Positions 41,013 through 49,884 of a stretch of 64,000 nucleotides of DNA are shown here, in pieces. This stretch comes from an uncultured Muribaculaceae bacterium (GTDB taxonomy: Bacteria; Bacteroidota; Bacteroidia; Bacteroidales; Muribaculaceae). Location: assembly GCA_934661195.1 (NCBI GenBank), contig CAKUJD010000005.1:62001-126000 (forward strand), in the 5' to 3' direction. The first letter of the stretch is position 1; each line of letters starts with the position of its first letter. The position numbers were made by a program, and so were the translations under genes. The notes below the pieces were generated by a model, which saw only the letters and a program-made list of their open reading frames with translations, did not search any database and was not told the DNA's origin.

Positions 41013-42917
41013 TCACTTAATGCACTTGGCAGTGGCGCGGGTGCCGTCGGTGTAGGTGGTCACCACCACGTTCACGCCGCTTTGCAGGCCGGCGAGGCGT
41101 GCACCGCCTGCGTTGTAATATTCCACGCTCTTCACCTGCTTGCCGGCGGCGACATTCTCAACTGCAGTGGGTGTCACCACTTCCACGTTGCCCAGCACGG
41201 CAAGGCTGTTGGCGTCAAACTTCACGGCGCGCAGCGCATAGCTGCTGCCTGCGGCGAAGGCTATGCCACCCTTGTAGTAGAGCGACGTGTTGGCTGCGTT
41301 GCCGTCGAGTTTTTCGGTGCCGCCGTCGTTGGTGTATGCTGCTTTGCTCACGTCCATCACCTCGTGCAACTCGGCTTCGGCCAAGGCCTTGTCGGCGTTG
41401 TCGTAGGTCTTGATGCCGGCGTCGCCAGTGGTGCCGTCGGCATTGAGTCCGGTGGCGTGCAGCGTCTTGTCGGCAGCAATCCAGCCTGTGATGCTAGAAA
41501 TCACGCTGCCATGGTCCACACCGGCTGCCGCCGAGTCGAGCTCAATTCGTGCCCACACATCATTGTGCGCATAAAGGGCGTTTTTGCCTTCGGCCTCCAC
41601 TGCTGCACCCACCACCGATGGCGTGGTGCATTGATACTTGTAGGCAAATTCGTCGCTTGCGGCCAGCCCCTTGCCAAAGATTTCGCTCATCGATGCCGAG
41701 TAGGCCACCAGGTTGTGAATGCTCTTCCAGCCTTCGGCGCTGTGGTAAGCCTGCTCGCTGCCCAGCGGCACGCGCACTGCGGTGAGCAGGGTGTCGATGC
41801 CCAGCATGTTCTTTTTGTAGGTCGCGGTCACAGGTTTGGCCGACTCGAATGTGAGGCTCATCAAGCTCTTGCAGCCGTTAAACGGGCTGCTGCCAAATGT
41901 GGTGACCGATGCGGGCACCACCACATTGTTGAGTGCCGAGCAGTTGCTGAACATGTTGTCGCTCAGCTTGGTCATCTTGCCCGACAGCACCACTTGCGTG
42001 AGTTTCTTGTTGATGAGGAACACATAGTTGCCCACGGTGGTCACGTTGGGGCTGAACACCACTTTCTCGATGTTGGCCACATTCTGGAATGTGCGCATGC
42101 CCACCTCGGTCACTGTGGCTGGCATAGTGTATTCGGTATCGGCCTTTCCGGCCGGGTAGGATATGAGTTTCGCCTGCGCCTTGTCATACACCACGCCGGC
42201 TGCCGAACTCAGCTTTGCGTTGTCGGCGCTGATGTTCACCGCCTCCAGCTTGTAGCACTGCGCGGCGGCCTGCGGGTCGTAGCTTGTCACACCCTTGCCA
42301 AGATTTATGGTGACGAGCTCGGTGCAGCCCTGCCACATGTTGGCTCCCATGGCCGACGTCACGCCGTCGGGCACGGTGAATGTGGTCACTGCCTTGCAGT
42401 TTTTGAAGCACGTGGCTCCTATGCTGGTCAGTGACTGCGGCAGGGTGATGGCGGCTGCCTGCTCGCAGTTGGCGAAGCACGATATGCCTATGCTCGTTAT
42501 TCCCTCGGCCAGCGGCAACTTGGTGAGCGCCTTGCAGCCTTCAAAGGTGTGGGCGCCATATTCTGTCACCGTCTTTGGCACGCTCACGCCCAGCAGCTTC
42601 GACAGGCCGTAGAAGGCGTAGTCGCCCAGGCGTGTCACTGTGTACTCGGTGTTGTCGGTGGGGTCGACAATGGTCTGCGGCACCGTGAAGCGATCGGCAT
42701 CGTTGATGTAGGTGGATGAACTGTAGCTGCCATACTGTGGCTTGCCTTTGTAGTGCTCAAGCGACACGGTGTTGCCCGCATCGCCCTTTGTGAGCACCTT
42801 AAACTTCATAGGAATACCGTCGGTGGTCTTGAAAGTGCCATTCACATCGGTGGCGGCGGCGCTCAGGCCAATAGTCGCAGCCATAGCCGCAAGCATTAAT
42901 TTGTAGTAGTTCTTCAT
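41013..42917 (-). CDS. BspA-type leucine-rich repeat surface protein
   Basis: This 634-residue exported protein has a signal peptide (MKNYYKLMLAAMAATIGLSAAA). From ~85 to ~390 it has about ten LRR_5/BspA repeats of ~23 residues, with the pattern (S/T)IG..(C/A)F.(N/G)C..(L/A)..(I/V)..P..(V/L)T. Examples are SIGISCFANCEQAAAI and SIGATCFKNCKAVTTF. Such proteins bind host or bacterial surface ligands. A beta-rich region without repeats follows (~400-580). The last ~48 residues (from VENVAAGKQVKSVEYYN) belong to the C-terminal module shared with the proteins at 4599 and 55932. A -7 box (TACATTTG) lies at 42973-42980. Confidence 0.9.
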   Translation of the reverse strand: MKNYYKLMLAAMAATIGLSAAATDVNGTFKTTDGIPMKFKVLTKGDAGNTVSLEHYKGKPQYGSYSSSTYINDADRFTVPQTIVDPTDNTEYTVTRLGDYAFYGLSKLLGVSVPKTVTEYGAHTFEGCKALTKLPLAEGITSIGISCFANCEQAAAITLPQSLTSIGATCFKNCKAVTTFTVPDGVTSAMGANMWQGCTELVTINLGKGVTSYDPQAAAQCYKLEAVNISADNAKLSSAAGVVYDKAQAKLISYPAGKADTEYTMPATVTEVGMRTFQNVANIEKVVFSPNVTTVGNYVFLINKKLTQVVLSGKMTKLSDNMFSNCSALNNVVVPASVTTFGSSPFNGCKSLMSLTFESAKPVTATYKKNMLGIDTLLTAVRVPLGSEQAYHSAEGWKSIHNLVAYSASMSEIFGKGLAASDEFAYKYQCTTPSVVGAAVEAEGKNALYAHNDVWARIELDSAAAGVDHGSVISSITGWIAADKTLHATGLNADGTTGDAGIKTYDNADKALAEAELHEVMDVSKAAYTNDGGTEKLDGNAANTSLYYKGGIAFAAGSSYALRAVKFDANSLAVLGNVEVVTPTAVENVAAGKQVKSVEYYNAGGARLAGLQSGVNVVVTTYTDGTRATAKCIK

Positions 42918-43075
42918 ATCATTTGGGAAGTTTTATGGTGATAAATGCTTATAGTTTTCATTCGTAGCGTTGCAAATGTAATAAAAAAGCATAAAAATAC
43001 TGCTCTGTGGCAGCACTTTTTTAGTTTAAGGCTGATTTTTGCTAAAATTGGTGGGGCTTTTCGGCCACGTCAATG

Positions 43076-44368
43076 CTACTCGCACTTTTTACCGTCGAGC
43101 ATGGTGAGCCTCACAAGCTCAATCCTTGCCGAGGTCTTCTTGAGCACCGTCAGACGCATGCCATCGATGTCGGCTGTGTCGCCTTCGTTGGGAATCTCTT
43201 CGAGGCGGTTGAGCAGAAATCCTGCAATGGTCTGGTAGTCGTCGCTTTCGGGAATGTTGAGGTGGTAGGTGTCGTTGATGTCCTCAATCTCCATGCGGCC
43301 CGAGAACTCATAGGTGCTGTCGTCGATTTTGCGCGACACCAGCCGTGGACGGTCGTGCTCGTCCTCTATCTCGCCGAATATTTCCTCCACCAGGTCTTCG
43401 AGTGTCACCATGCCGGCTGTGCCGCCAAATTCGTCCACCACAATTGCCATGCTCTTCTTCTCCTTCAGCAGGTTTTGCATCATCTTTTTTGCAAGCATGG
43501 TCTCGGGGGCGAATATCACGGGCTTTATGCGGTCTTTCCAGTTCACTTCGGGCACAAACATCTCGCTCACCTGGATGAATCCGAGCACATTGTCCACATC
43601 GTCGTGATACACCACTATTTTCGACAGGCCGCTGCGGGTGAACAGCCGGCTCAGCTCCTCGCGCGAGGTGTCGGCAATGTCCACTCCCACAATTTCGTTG
43701 CGCGGCACCATGCAGTCGCGCAGGTGGGTGTCGCTGAAGTCAAGGGCGTTTTCAAATATCTTCACCTCCTGCTCCACATCCTTGTTCTCGTCTTCGCGCT
43801 TGTCGATGTTTTCCTGCAGGTAGGCGTCGAGCTCGTCGACCGATATAAGTCCCATGCTGCTGGTGTCGGCCTTGATGCCCACCAGGCGCATCAGCGCGGC
43901 CGACAGCAGCGAGGTGAACTTCGACACAGGCCACAGCAGTGTGTAGATTATCAGCATCAGCGGCGAGCATGCGCGCAGCGACTGGTTGGGGTTGATGCGA
44001 AACATGGTCTTGGGCAGAAACTCGCCGGCAAACAGCACTATCACCGTCGATATAAGCGTCTGCGCCAGCAGCAGCACGGCCTCGTTTTGGCCGAAGGCGG
44101 CTTCAAGCATGGGCAGGCACAGCTGTGCTATGGCCATGCCATAGACCACATTGGCAATGTTGTTGCCCACAAGCAGGGTCGATATCAGTGTGTCTTTGTG
44201 GGCATAGAACATGTCGATTATGCGGTTGATGAGGCCGCTCTTTTTCACGTCAATCTCCACCCTCACCTTGTTGCTCGACACAAAGGCGATCTCCATTCCC
44301 GAGAAGAAGCCCGAGAACAGCAGCGACACAATGGCCGTGATGAGGGGATACACTAAATCGTTGTTCAT
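43076..44368 (-). CDS. CNNM/CorC-type DUF21-CBS membrane protein (hemolysin / GldE-like family)
   Basis: This 430-residue inner-membrane protein has four parts. A DUF21 membrane domain (~1-190) starts with LITAIVSLLFSGFFSGMEIAFVS. A pair of CBS domains (~200-330) contains MVPRNEIVGVDIADTSREEL and VYHDDVDNVLGFIQVSEMF. The signature MAIVVDEFGGTAGMVTLEDLVEEIFGEI comes next (seen in two parts: VVDEFGGTAG, DLVEEIFGEI), then a C-terminal CorC/HlyC domain. In Bacteroidetes this family includes GldE; proven roles elsewhere concern magnesium transport. Start at 44368 (MNNDLVYPL); eleven further codons upstream are less likely. It has its own promoter. Confidence 0.92.
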   Translation of the reverse strand: MNNDLVYPLITAIVSLLFSGFFSGMEIAFVSSNKVRVEIDVKKSGLINRIIDMFYAHKDTLISTLLVGNNIANVVYGMAIAQLCLPMLEAAFGQNEAVLLLAQTLISTVIVLFAGEFLPKTMFRINPNQSLRACSPLMLIIYTLLWPVSKFTSLLSAALMRLVGIKADTSSMGLISVDELDAYLQENIDKREDENKDVEQEVKIFENALDFSDTHLRDCMVPRNEIVGVDIADTSREELSRLFTRSGLSKIVVYHDDVDNVLGFIQVSEMFVPEVNWKDRIKPVIFAPETMLAKKMMQNLLKEKKSMAIVVDEFGGTAGMVTLEDLVEEIFGEIEDEHDRPRLVSRKIDDSTYEFSGRMEIEDINDTYHLNIPESDDYQTIAGFLLNRLEEIPNEGDTADIDGMRLTVLKKTSARIELVRLTMLDGKKCE

Positions 44369-44403
44369 ATATGTGTGTGTGAATGCAAATGCTGATAACA
44401 CTG

Positions 44404-44435
44404 CAAATTTACAACATTATGCATTCATAGCCAAA
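44404..44435 (-). promoter_or_regulatory. Promoter of the CBS/DUF21 gene, overlapping the upstream terminator
   Basis: On the minus strand: TTTG, 20 bases, TAAATTTG, a full consensus match. The -33 box lies inside the T run of the terminator of the lptC operon (44433-44479). Confidence 0.75.
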
Positions 44436-44479
44436 AAAAGCCCGCGCGCCACTGCCATAAAACAGCAGTGGCGCGCGGG
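44433..44479 (-). terminator. Terminator of the coaX-lptC operon
   Basis: CCCGCGCGCCACTG (44441-44454) pairs with CAGTGGCGCGCGGG (44466-44479), a perfect 14-bp stem, followed on the minus strand by C and seven T. It lies 27 bases past the lptC stop. Confidence 0.9.
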
Positions 44480-44505
44480 TGTTGCCGTGTCGTTTTTTTT
44501 GAGGG

Positions 44506-45078
44506 TCACATCCCGCCGGGCATCTTTGCCTGGTCGATGGGAAAGATGGCCTTCACCTTATGCACCTTGTAGGTGGTGAGCTTCTCGTTCGACTCATATC
44601 CGTAGCCTTCTATCACTCGGTCGAGCTTCTCGATGTGGATGAATGCGTCGGAATACAGGCGGTGCCCGCCCTGGTCCCAATACATTTGGTCGGTGAGTAT
44701 GAGGTCTTTGGCCACGTTGGTGATGCGCACGTTGCCGTTAAGGCTCCACAGGCGCGCCTTCTCGTCGAAGTATGCCGAGTCGCAGCGCACCGAGGTCACT
44801 GTGTTGAACTTGCCGTCAAGCTCCTCGGCTATCACGCCTTGCGGAAATATCCAGTGCGGCTTTTTCGACTCCTCAAACATGAGCCACTGCTTGGTGGTGA
44901 TGCGGTAGCGCGTGCGTCCCGAGTCGCTTATCACCGTCTGCACGTTGGTCGAGCTCATGGTGGGCACCTTGTCGGGGTCGCTGGCTCGGCTTGCGGTGCT
45001 TGCCAGCTCGTCGCGGCACGAGGTGGCGGCCGCAATCGCCGTCAGTGCCAGTGCTATGTGCATCAGTGCCTTCATCAT
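44506..45078 (-). CDS. lptC: LPS export protein LptC (lipoprotein form)
   Basis: This protein of ~190 residues should take part in lipopolysaccharide transport from the inner to the outer membrane. It begins with a lipoprotein signal (ALMHIALALTAIAAATSC). The mature part is the beta-jellyroll LptC fold: ITTKQWLMFEESKKPHWIFPQGV, VTSVRCDSAYFDEKARLWSLNGNVRI, and DLILTDQMYWDQGGHRLYSD with FIHIEKLDRVIEGYGYESNE. The pattern is like the Bacteroidetes LptC/YrbK family. I chose the ATG at 45078 (MMKAL); one codon later is equal. The longer frame upstream would overlap the outer-membrane gene. Confidence 0.88.
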   Translation of the reverse strand: MMKALMHIALALTAIAAATSCRDELASTASRASDPDKVPTMSSTNVQTVISDSGRTRYRITTKQWLMFEESKKPHWIFPQGVIAEELDGKFNTVTSVRCDSAYFDEKARLWSLNGNVRITNVAKDLILTDQMYWDQGGHRLYSDAFIHIEKLDRVIEGYGYESNEKLTTYKVHKVKAIFPIDQAKMPGGM

Positions 45079-45107
45079 TGCTCGCTTTGGTGGTGCACCC
45101 GTGGGGG

Positions 45108-46349
45108 TTAGCGTATCTTGTTTTTCCAGAACCACATCTCGTTGAACGTCACGCTTAGCGTGATGTTGAAGTAGTCCTCCTTTATAAGCTCTTTGGGGGT
45201 GGTGAAGCGGTGCTTCCACTCAAAGCCCAGGTTCACCAGCGTCTTGCTGCCGGGAGCTGGCATTGTGAGACCGAAGCCCGCTCCATAGTCGCGCACGTTG
45301 TTGCCGCCAATGTTCATGTAGTCGTGGTTGTAGTGTCCGCCCACGCGGTAGGTGACGCGCTTCAGATAGCTGCCCCGCGAGTTGGGGGTGTATTGCAGGC
45401 CGGCAGCCACTTTCCAGCGGTTGTCAAACTTCATGCTGCTGCTTTCAAAGCCTTCAAGCGGGGTGTATTTCGCCTTGCCCCAGTCCTGGTAGGTGAAGTC
45501 GACCTCGGCAGTGAAGCGGTCAAGGTGCGAATAGCTCAGGCCCACGCCAAACGTGTTGGGCTTTTGGTATTTGCCTGTGAGGCCTGTGTAGCCTATCGAG
45601 TCGACCTTGGTGTCCTGGCTGGCGTCGTAGCTCAAGCCCCATGTGTGGCCGTGCAGCGAGCGCTTGGGCGAGTAGGTGAAGCCCAGCACCAGGCGGTCTT
45701 TGCGGTTCAGGTTCATGCGGTATTGCAAGCCCAGGTTCACGTTCCAGTCGCGCACTTCCATCACGCGTTCAAACAGGGTGGTGCTGGTGGAGTACACGTA
45801 GGTGTCGTTGACTATGGTGCCAAACATGTAGCTGAAGTTGGCTCCGGCCGACAATCCGTTCAGTGGCTCCCATCCCACGCCGGCATACAGCTCGCTGATG
45901 CCGCCGTTGCCGCTGCGCGTCTCGGTGCCGTTGTTCTCAAGCGTGTTGCCAAACGAGTAGCCCACGCTGGAGAAGGGCACCACGCCAAACGAGCCGCCCA
46001 CTCTCTTGGCCAGCTTGAATTCGGCAGCTATATAGTCGAGACCGCCGCCAAAGCTGTGGCCGCTCTTGCCGTTTTCCTTCGACCACAGGTTGGTGAGGTC
46101 GATGCCTATGTCCCACAAAAAAGTGAGCGAGTCGACGCTGGCATACGAGGCCGGGTTCATCACATTGATTTGCCTGCCGTGCTGCATGGCATAGCCCACG
46201 CCGCCCATCGAGCGCTGCAGGCCCGTGGCGTTTTCGCTGAGCAGGCCGTAGCCTATTTTCGAATAAGGGCTGGCGGAGTTTTGCGCGCCTGCCTGGCCGA
46301 GTCCTGCAGCAAGCAGGAGGCCGATGAGTATGAGTCTATATTTTTTCAT
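45108..46349 (-). CDS. FadL/OmpP1-like outer-membrane beta-barrel protein
   Basis: This 413-residue outer-membrane protein has a signal peptide (MKKYRLILIGLLLAAGLGQAGA). It opens with SASPYSKIGYGLLSENATGLQRSMGGVGYAM, a pattern common to Bacteroidetes FadL-like barrels (pieces: YSKIGYG, RSMGGVGYAM), followed by VMNPASYASVDSLTF. About fourteen amphipathic strands can be seen, and the chain ends in FNEMWFWKNKIR. It may carry hydrophobic compounds. The start overlaps the end of coaX by 14 bases, and lptC follows, so CoaX, barrel and LptC are one operon. Confidence 0.85.
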   Translation of the reverse strand: MKKYRLILIGLLLAAGLGQAGAQNSASPYSKIGYGLLSENATGLQRSMGGVGYAMQHGRQINVMNPASYASVDSLTFLWDIGIDLTNLWSKENGKSGHSFGGGLDYIAAEFKLAKRVGGSFGVVPFSSVGYSFGNTLENNGTETRSGNGGISELYAGVGWEPLNGLSAGANFSYMFGTIVNDTYVYSTSTTLFERVMEVRDWNVNLGLQYRMNLNRKDRLVLGFTYSPKRSLHGHTWGLSYDASQDTKVDSIGYTGLTGKYQKPNTFGVGLSYSHLDRFTAEVDFTYQDWGKAKYTPLEGFESSSMKFDNRWKVAAGLQYTPNSRGSYLKRVTYRVGGHYNHDYMNIGGNNVRDYGAGFGLTMPAPGSKTLVNLGFEWKHRFTTPKELIKEDYFNITLSVTFNEMWFWKNKIR

Positions 46350-47067
46350 TATATAACAATATTCTGTTTAATCCTTTGGCCAGCATGTCGGGGTCGCACA
46401 CCACCTTGTGGGCCAGCATGCCGCGCACTATGGCGGCGTCGCCGCCGGTGAGGAATGTGGTGATGCCGGGCATTTCGGCCTGCAGGCTGCCGATGGTGCC
46501 GTCGATTTCATAGGCCAGCCCGCGCACAGCGCCGCTGCGCAGCGCTGTGGTGGTGTCGTAGCCCACAAGGGGCATGTCGCCCTCTTTGTCGGCCAGCGGC
46601 AGCAGGGTGGTGAGCATGTTGAGCGAGCGCAGCCGCATGGTGATGCCGGGCGATATGTTGCCGCCCATGAAGCAGCCCTGCGCGTCCACCACGTCGAGTG
46701 TGGTGGCGGTGCCCACGTCCACTATCAGCGATGCGGCGCCGGGATTCACGCTCCACGCCTGCACGGCGGTGGCTATGCGGTCGCAGCCCAGCGTGTTGGC
46801 CGACCTGTAGCGCAACTTTAATGGCAGTGGGGTGGAGCTGCTGAGCTTCACCAGGGGCACTCGCGAGGCCAGGAAATTTTCGGCCTCGGCGTTGCTGCCC
46901 ACCACGCTGCTCACAATCGCCGCGCCAATGTCATACCGGGCAAAGAAGCTTCGCAGCATCTCGGCGTCGAACTGCTTGTAGCGCTCCGTGCCCACAAACT
47001 TGTCGCCGTCAAACAGCGACAGCTTGGTCGACGAATTGCCACTGTCGATAGTGAGATTTAATTTCAT
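46336..47067 (-). CDS. coaX: Type III pantothenate kinase
   Basis: This 243-residue cytoplasmic enzyme phosphorylates pantothenate, the first step of coenzyme A synthesis. Its ASKHA-fold motifs are LTIDSGNSSTKLSLFDGD (phosphate 1), CDRIATAVQAW, IVDVGTATTLDVVDAQG (phosphate 2), GGNISPGITMRLRSLN and FLTGGDAAIV (adenosine motif). The length and order are those of CoaX. It is first in its operon. On the minus strand a -7 box (TAATTTTG, 47075-47082) ends 8 bases before the start codon, so the transcript may lack a leader. Confidence 0.95.
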   Translation of the reverse strand: MKLNLTIDSGNSSTKLSLFDGDKFVGTERYKQFDAEMLRSFFARYDIGAAIVSSVVGSNAEAENFLASRVPLVKLSSSTPLPLKLRYRSANTLGCDRIATAVQAWSVNPGAASLIVDVGTATTLDVVDAQGCFMGGNISPGITMRLRSLNMLTTLLPLADKEGDMPLVGYDTTTALRSGAVRGLAYEIDGTIGSLQAEMPGITTFLTGGDAAIVRGMLAHKVVCDPDMLAKGLNRILLYNEKI

Positions 47068-47309
47068 TTAGCCACAAAATTACTAAATACTAATAAATTA
47101 ATGCGCCTTTTGCACAATTTTTACCAATCGTTTCACTTTTTATAGCACATGGCCGCAAACGGCCACTCGGCGTCCTTTGACAGACGCCTGCAGCAAAAAG
47201 CGGTGCAAATTTAATCAACTTTTTGCAATTCAGCGCCAGCACGGCCCACTACTTGGCCAAAAATCGCTATATTTGCTCATCAACGCTTACAAAAAAACTA
47301 TCATTTGAA

Positions 47310-48284
47310 ATGGAAAACAACGATAAACTGAAAATTGTGGTGCTCGACGGCTATGCCGGCAATCCGGGCGACCTGTCGTGGGCGGGACTTGAGGCTCTGG
47401 CCGGCGAGTGCCGCGTGTATGACCGCACCGCACCCTCCCAACTGCTTGAACGCGCCGCCGGGGCGCAGGTGCTGCTCACCAACAAGACCGTAATCGACCG
47501 CCGCGCCATCGAGGCGCTGCCGCAACTGCGCTATGTGGGCGTGATTGCCACTGGCTTCAACATTGTCGACACCCAGGCCGCGCGCGAGCACGGCGTGGTG
47601 GTGACCAACGTGCCCAGCTACAGCACGGCTTCGGTGGCGCAGATGGTGTTTGCCCACCTGCTCAACATCACCAACAGCGTGCAGCATTACACCGATGAGG
47701 CCCGCGCCGGCAAGTGGAGCAGCTGCGCCGACTTCAGCTACACCGACACCACCGTCACCGAACTTAGCGGCAAGGTGATGGCTGTGGTGGGCTTCGGCCA
47801 CATCGGCAGCGCTGTGGCCCGCATAGCCCTGGCCATGGGTATGAGGGTGATGGCCGTCACCAGCAAGGAGCAGTCGGCTCTGCCGCAGGGCGTGGCCAAG
47901 GTGTCGCTCGACGAGGCTTTCGCCCAGTGCGACGTGCTGTCGCTGCACTGCCCGCTCACCCCATCGACCCGCGGCCTTGTGTGCCGTGAGCGTTTGGCCA
48001 CTATGAAGCCCACGGCCATTGTCATCAACACCTCGCGCGGCCCTGTGGTCAACGAGCAGGATTTGGCCGACGCGCTTAATGCCGGCACCATTGCAGCCGC
48101 AGGCGTGGATGTGCTCTCGCAGGAACCGCCCGAGGCCAACAACCCACTGCTTGGCGCACGCAACTGCCACTTCACTCCACACATTGCCTGGGCCAGCCAC
48201 GAGGCACGCGAGCGGCTTATGCGCATAGTGGTGAGCAATGTGGCCGCCTTCGTTGCCGGCCGCCCCGTGAATGTGGTGAACTGA
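47310..48284 (+). CDS. D-2-hydroxyacid dehydrogenase (NAD-dependent)
   Basis: This 324-residue cytoplasmic oxidoreductase resembles glycerate or hydroxypyruvate reductases. The NAD-binding domain has VVGFGHIGSAVARIALAMGM (GxGxxG). The catalytic residues are Arg in VINTSRGPVVNEQDL, Glu in VDVLSQEPPEANN, and His in FTPHIAWASHEARE. The N-terminal half has YVGVIATGFNIVDTQAA, where most members have Gly-Xaa-Gly-Xaa-Asn. Start at the ATG at 47310 (MENNDKLKIVVLDGYAG); the frame extends 29 codons upstream but without family match. A -7 box (TATATTTG, 47268-47275) lies 34 bases upstream. Confidence 0.93.
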   Translation: MENNDKLKIVVLDGYAGNPGDLSWAGLEALAGECRVYDRTAPSQLLERAAGAQVLLTNKTVIDRRAIEALPQLRYVGVIATGFNIVDTQAAREHGVVVTNVPSYSTASVAQMVFAHLLNITNSVQHYTDEARAGKWSSCADFSYTDTTVTELSGKVMAVVGFGHIGSAVARIALAMGMRVMAVTSKEQSALPQGVAKVSLDEAFAQCDVLSLHCPLTPSTRGLVCRERLATMKPTAIVINTSRGPVVNEQDLADALNAGTIAAAGVDVLSQEPPEANNPLLGARNCHFTPHIAWASHEARERLMRIVVSNVAAFVAGRPVNVVN

Positions 48285-48309
48285 TACGAATCCTAAATTA
48301 TCAAGCTAT

Positions 48310-49884
48310 ATGGACTTACTGCTGCCTAAAAAATCCAACGGACGCGAGGCCGATGTGCTGCACGATGCGCGACAGGTGACCATAATCGGCGCCAACGGCT
48401 CGGGCAAGAGCCGCTTTTGCAACCAGCTTGTGGACCAGTGCCCTGGCAAGGCCTACCGTCTGTCGGCGCTGCGGGCCATCTATGGCGCTGCGCTGCACGA
48501 CACGCTGCCTGGCTCCATCGACGAGCGCTTCGGTCAAATCAACGCTCAAAACCCGCTTATCAAGTGCGATGCGGCCACCGAGTTCGACCGCCTGACCTAC
48601 CTCATGCTATTCGACGAGTTTCTCGACTTGATGGCGTGCAAAACCCGACGCCTCATGGGCGAAAATGCCGATTTCCCAAAAACCAAGCTCGATGCTACAG
48701 TGAGGCGCTGGCAGGAGGTGTTTCCAAAAAACCGCGTGCTGCGTGAAAATGGCAAACTGCTATTTTCAACCAAGGGGCATGCCGACCGCTACTCATCGCT
48801 GCGCCTCAGCGACGGCGAGAAGGCCGTGCTCTACTACATCGGCGCGGTGCTCTATGCCATGCCTGGCGCGGTGATTTTTGTCGACGACCCGGAGACGTTT
48901 CTGCACCCGTCGCTGATGGGCACGCTGTGGAATGTGATTGAGCAGATGCGACCCGACTGCACGTTTGTCTACAGCACTCACGACCTGTCGTTTGCATCGT
49001 CGCGCGTGGAAAACCGCTGTGTGTGGGTCAAGGACTTTGACCCCGAAAAGGTGGTGTGGGACTATGACGTGCTCAAGCCTGGCGAGGACTACAGCGACGC
49101 CATGACCATTGAGTTGCTGGGCAGCCGAAAGCCAATCTTGTTTATCGAGGGAGACTCCACCCACAGCATCGACTCGCGCCTGTATCCGCTCATCTTCACC
49201 GACTACACCGTGCGCCCGCTGGGCAGCTGCAACAAGGTGATTGAGGCTGTGCGCACATTCAACGACCTCAAGCGCCTTCACCACCTCGACAGCCGTGGAG
49301 TGGTGGATCGTGACCGCCGCGACGCCAAGGAGGTGGAGTATCTGCGCCAAAAGCGCATATTTGTGCCCGATGTGGCCGAGATTGAAAACATCCTCATGCT
49401 GCCCGATGTGGTGATGGCTGTGGCTCAGAGCCGCCGGCGCAACGGGCCGGCGGTGTTTCAAAAGGTGAAGCGCGCAGTGCTGGCCATGTTTGCCAGCGAG
49501 CTGAAGCAGCAGGCGCTAATGCACGTGCGTCACCGCGTGAAGCGTGAGGTGGAGATGCGCATCGACATGAAGTTTCGCAATATAGGCGCGCTCGAAATGC
49601 ACATGGCCGACCTCGTGAACGAAATACGCCCGCGCGACACCTACGAGCGCCTGTGCCGGCAGTTTCACCAGTATCTTGAGGATGCCGACTACATGCAGGT
49701 GCTGCGCGTATACAACCAGAAGATGATGCTCACCACCACCAACGTGGCCGGCCTGTGTGGCCTTGGCGGCAAAAATGAGTATATACAGGCTGTGCTCACC
49801 ATTCTCAAGGGCAATGGTGACGGTGCCGAAGCCATACGCAGCGCCGTGAAGCGGTGCTTTGGCATCGACGGCGCCGACGCTTAG
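48310..49884 (+). CDS. ABC-type ATPase fused to a DUF4435/TOPRIM-like domain
   Basis: This 524-residue cytoplasmic protein has two parts. The N-terminal ABC-like ATPase has Walker A VTIIGANGSGKSRF (~24-37), SLRLSDGEKAVLYYI as signature, Walker B VIFVDDPETFLHPS (~190) and H-loop FVYSTHDL. The second part (~270-380) has ILFIEGDS (acidic Glu), LGSCNKVIEAVRTF, RGVVDRDRRD (DxD) and VAEIENILMLPDV, which fit the DUF4435 TOPRIM-like family. A helical C-terminus follows. The layout is that of OLD nucleases and of PARIS defence (AriA ATPase, AriB DUF4435), here in one chain. It lies 25 bases after the dehydrogenase gene. Defence is an inference. Confidence 0.82.
   Translation: MDLLLPKKSNGREADVLHDARQVTIIGANGSGKSRFCNQLVDQCPGKAYRLSALRAIYGAALHDTLPGSIDERFGQINAQNPLIKCDAATEFDRLTYLMLFDEFLDLMACKTRRLMGENADFPKTKLDATVRRWQEVFPKNRVLRENGKLLFSTKGHADRYSSLRLSDGEKAVLYYIGAVLYAMPGAVIFVDDPETFLHPSLMGTLWNVIEQMRPDCTFVYSTHDLSFASSRVENRCVWVKDFDPEKVVWDYDVLKPGEDYSDAMTIELLGSRKPILFIEGDSTHSIDSRLYPLIFTDYTVRPLGSCNKVIEAVRTFNDLKRLHHLDSRGVVDRDRRDAKEVEYLRQKRIFVPDVAEIENILMLPDVVMAVAQSRRRNGPAVFQKVKRAVLAMFASELKQQALMHVRHRVKREVEMRIDMKFRNIGALEMHMADLVNEIRPRDTYERLCRQFHQYLEDADYMQVLRVYNQKMMLTTTNVAGLCGLGGKNEYIQAVLTILKGNGDGAEAIRSAVKRCFGIDGADA

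Noticed and set aside
40971..42434. 487-codon open frame opposite the LRR protein gene
   Set aside because: It is the complement of the repeat-coding region; no start context or family resemblance.
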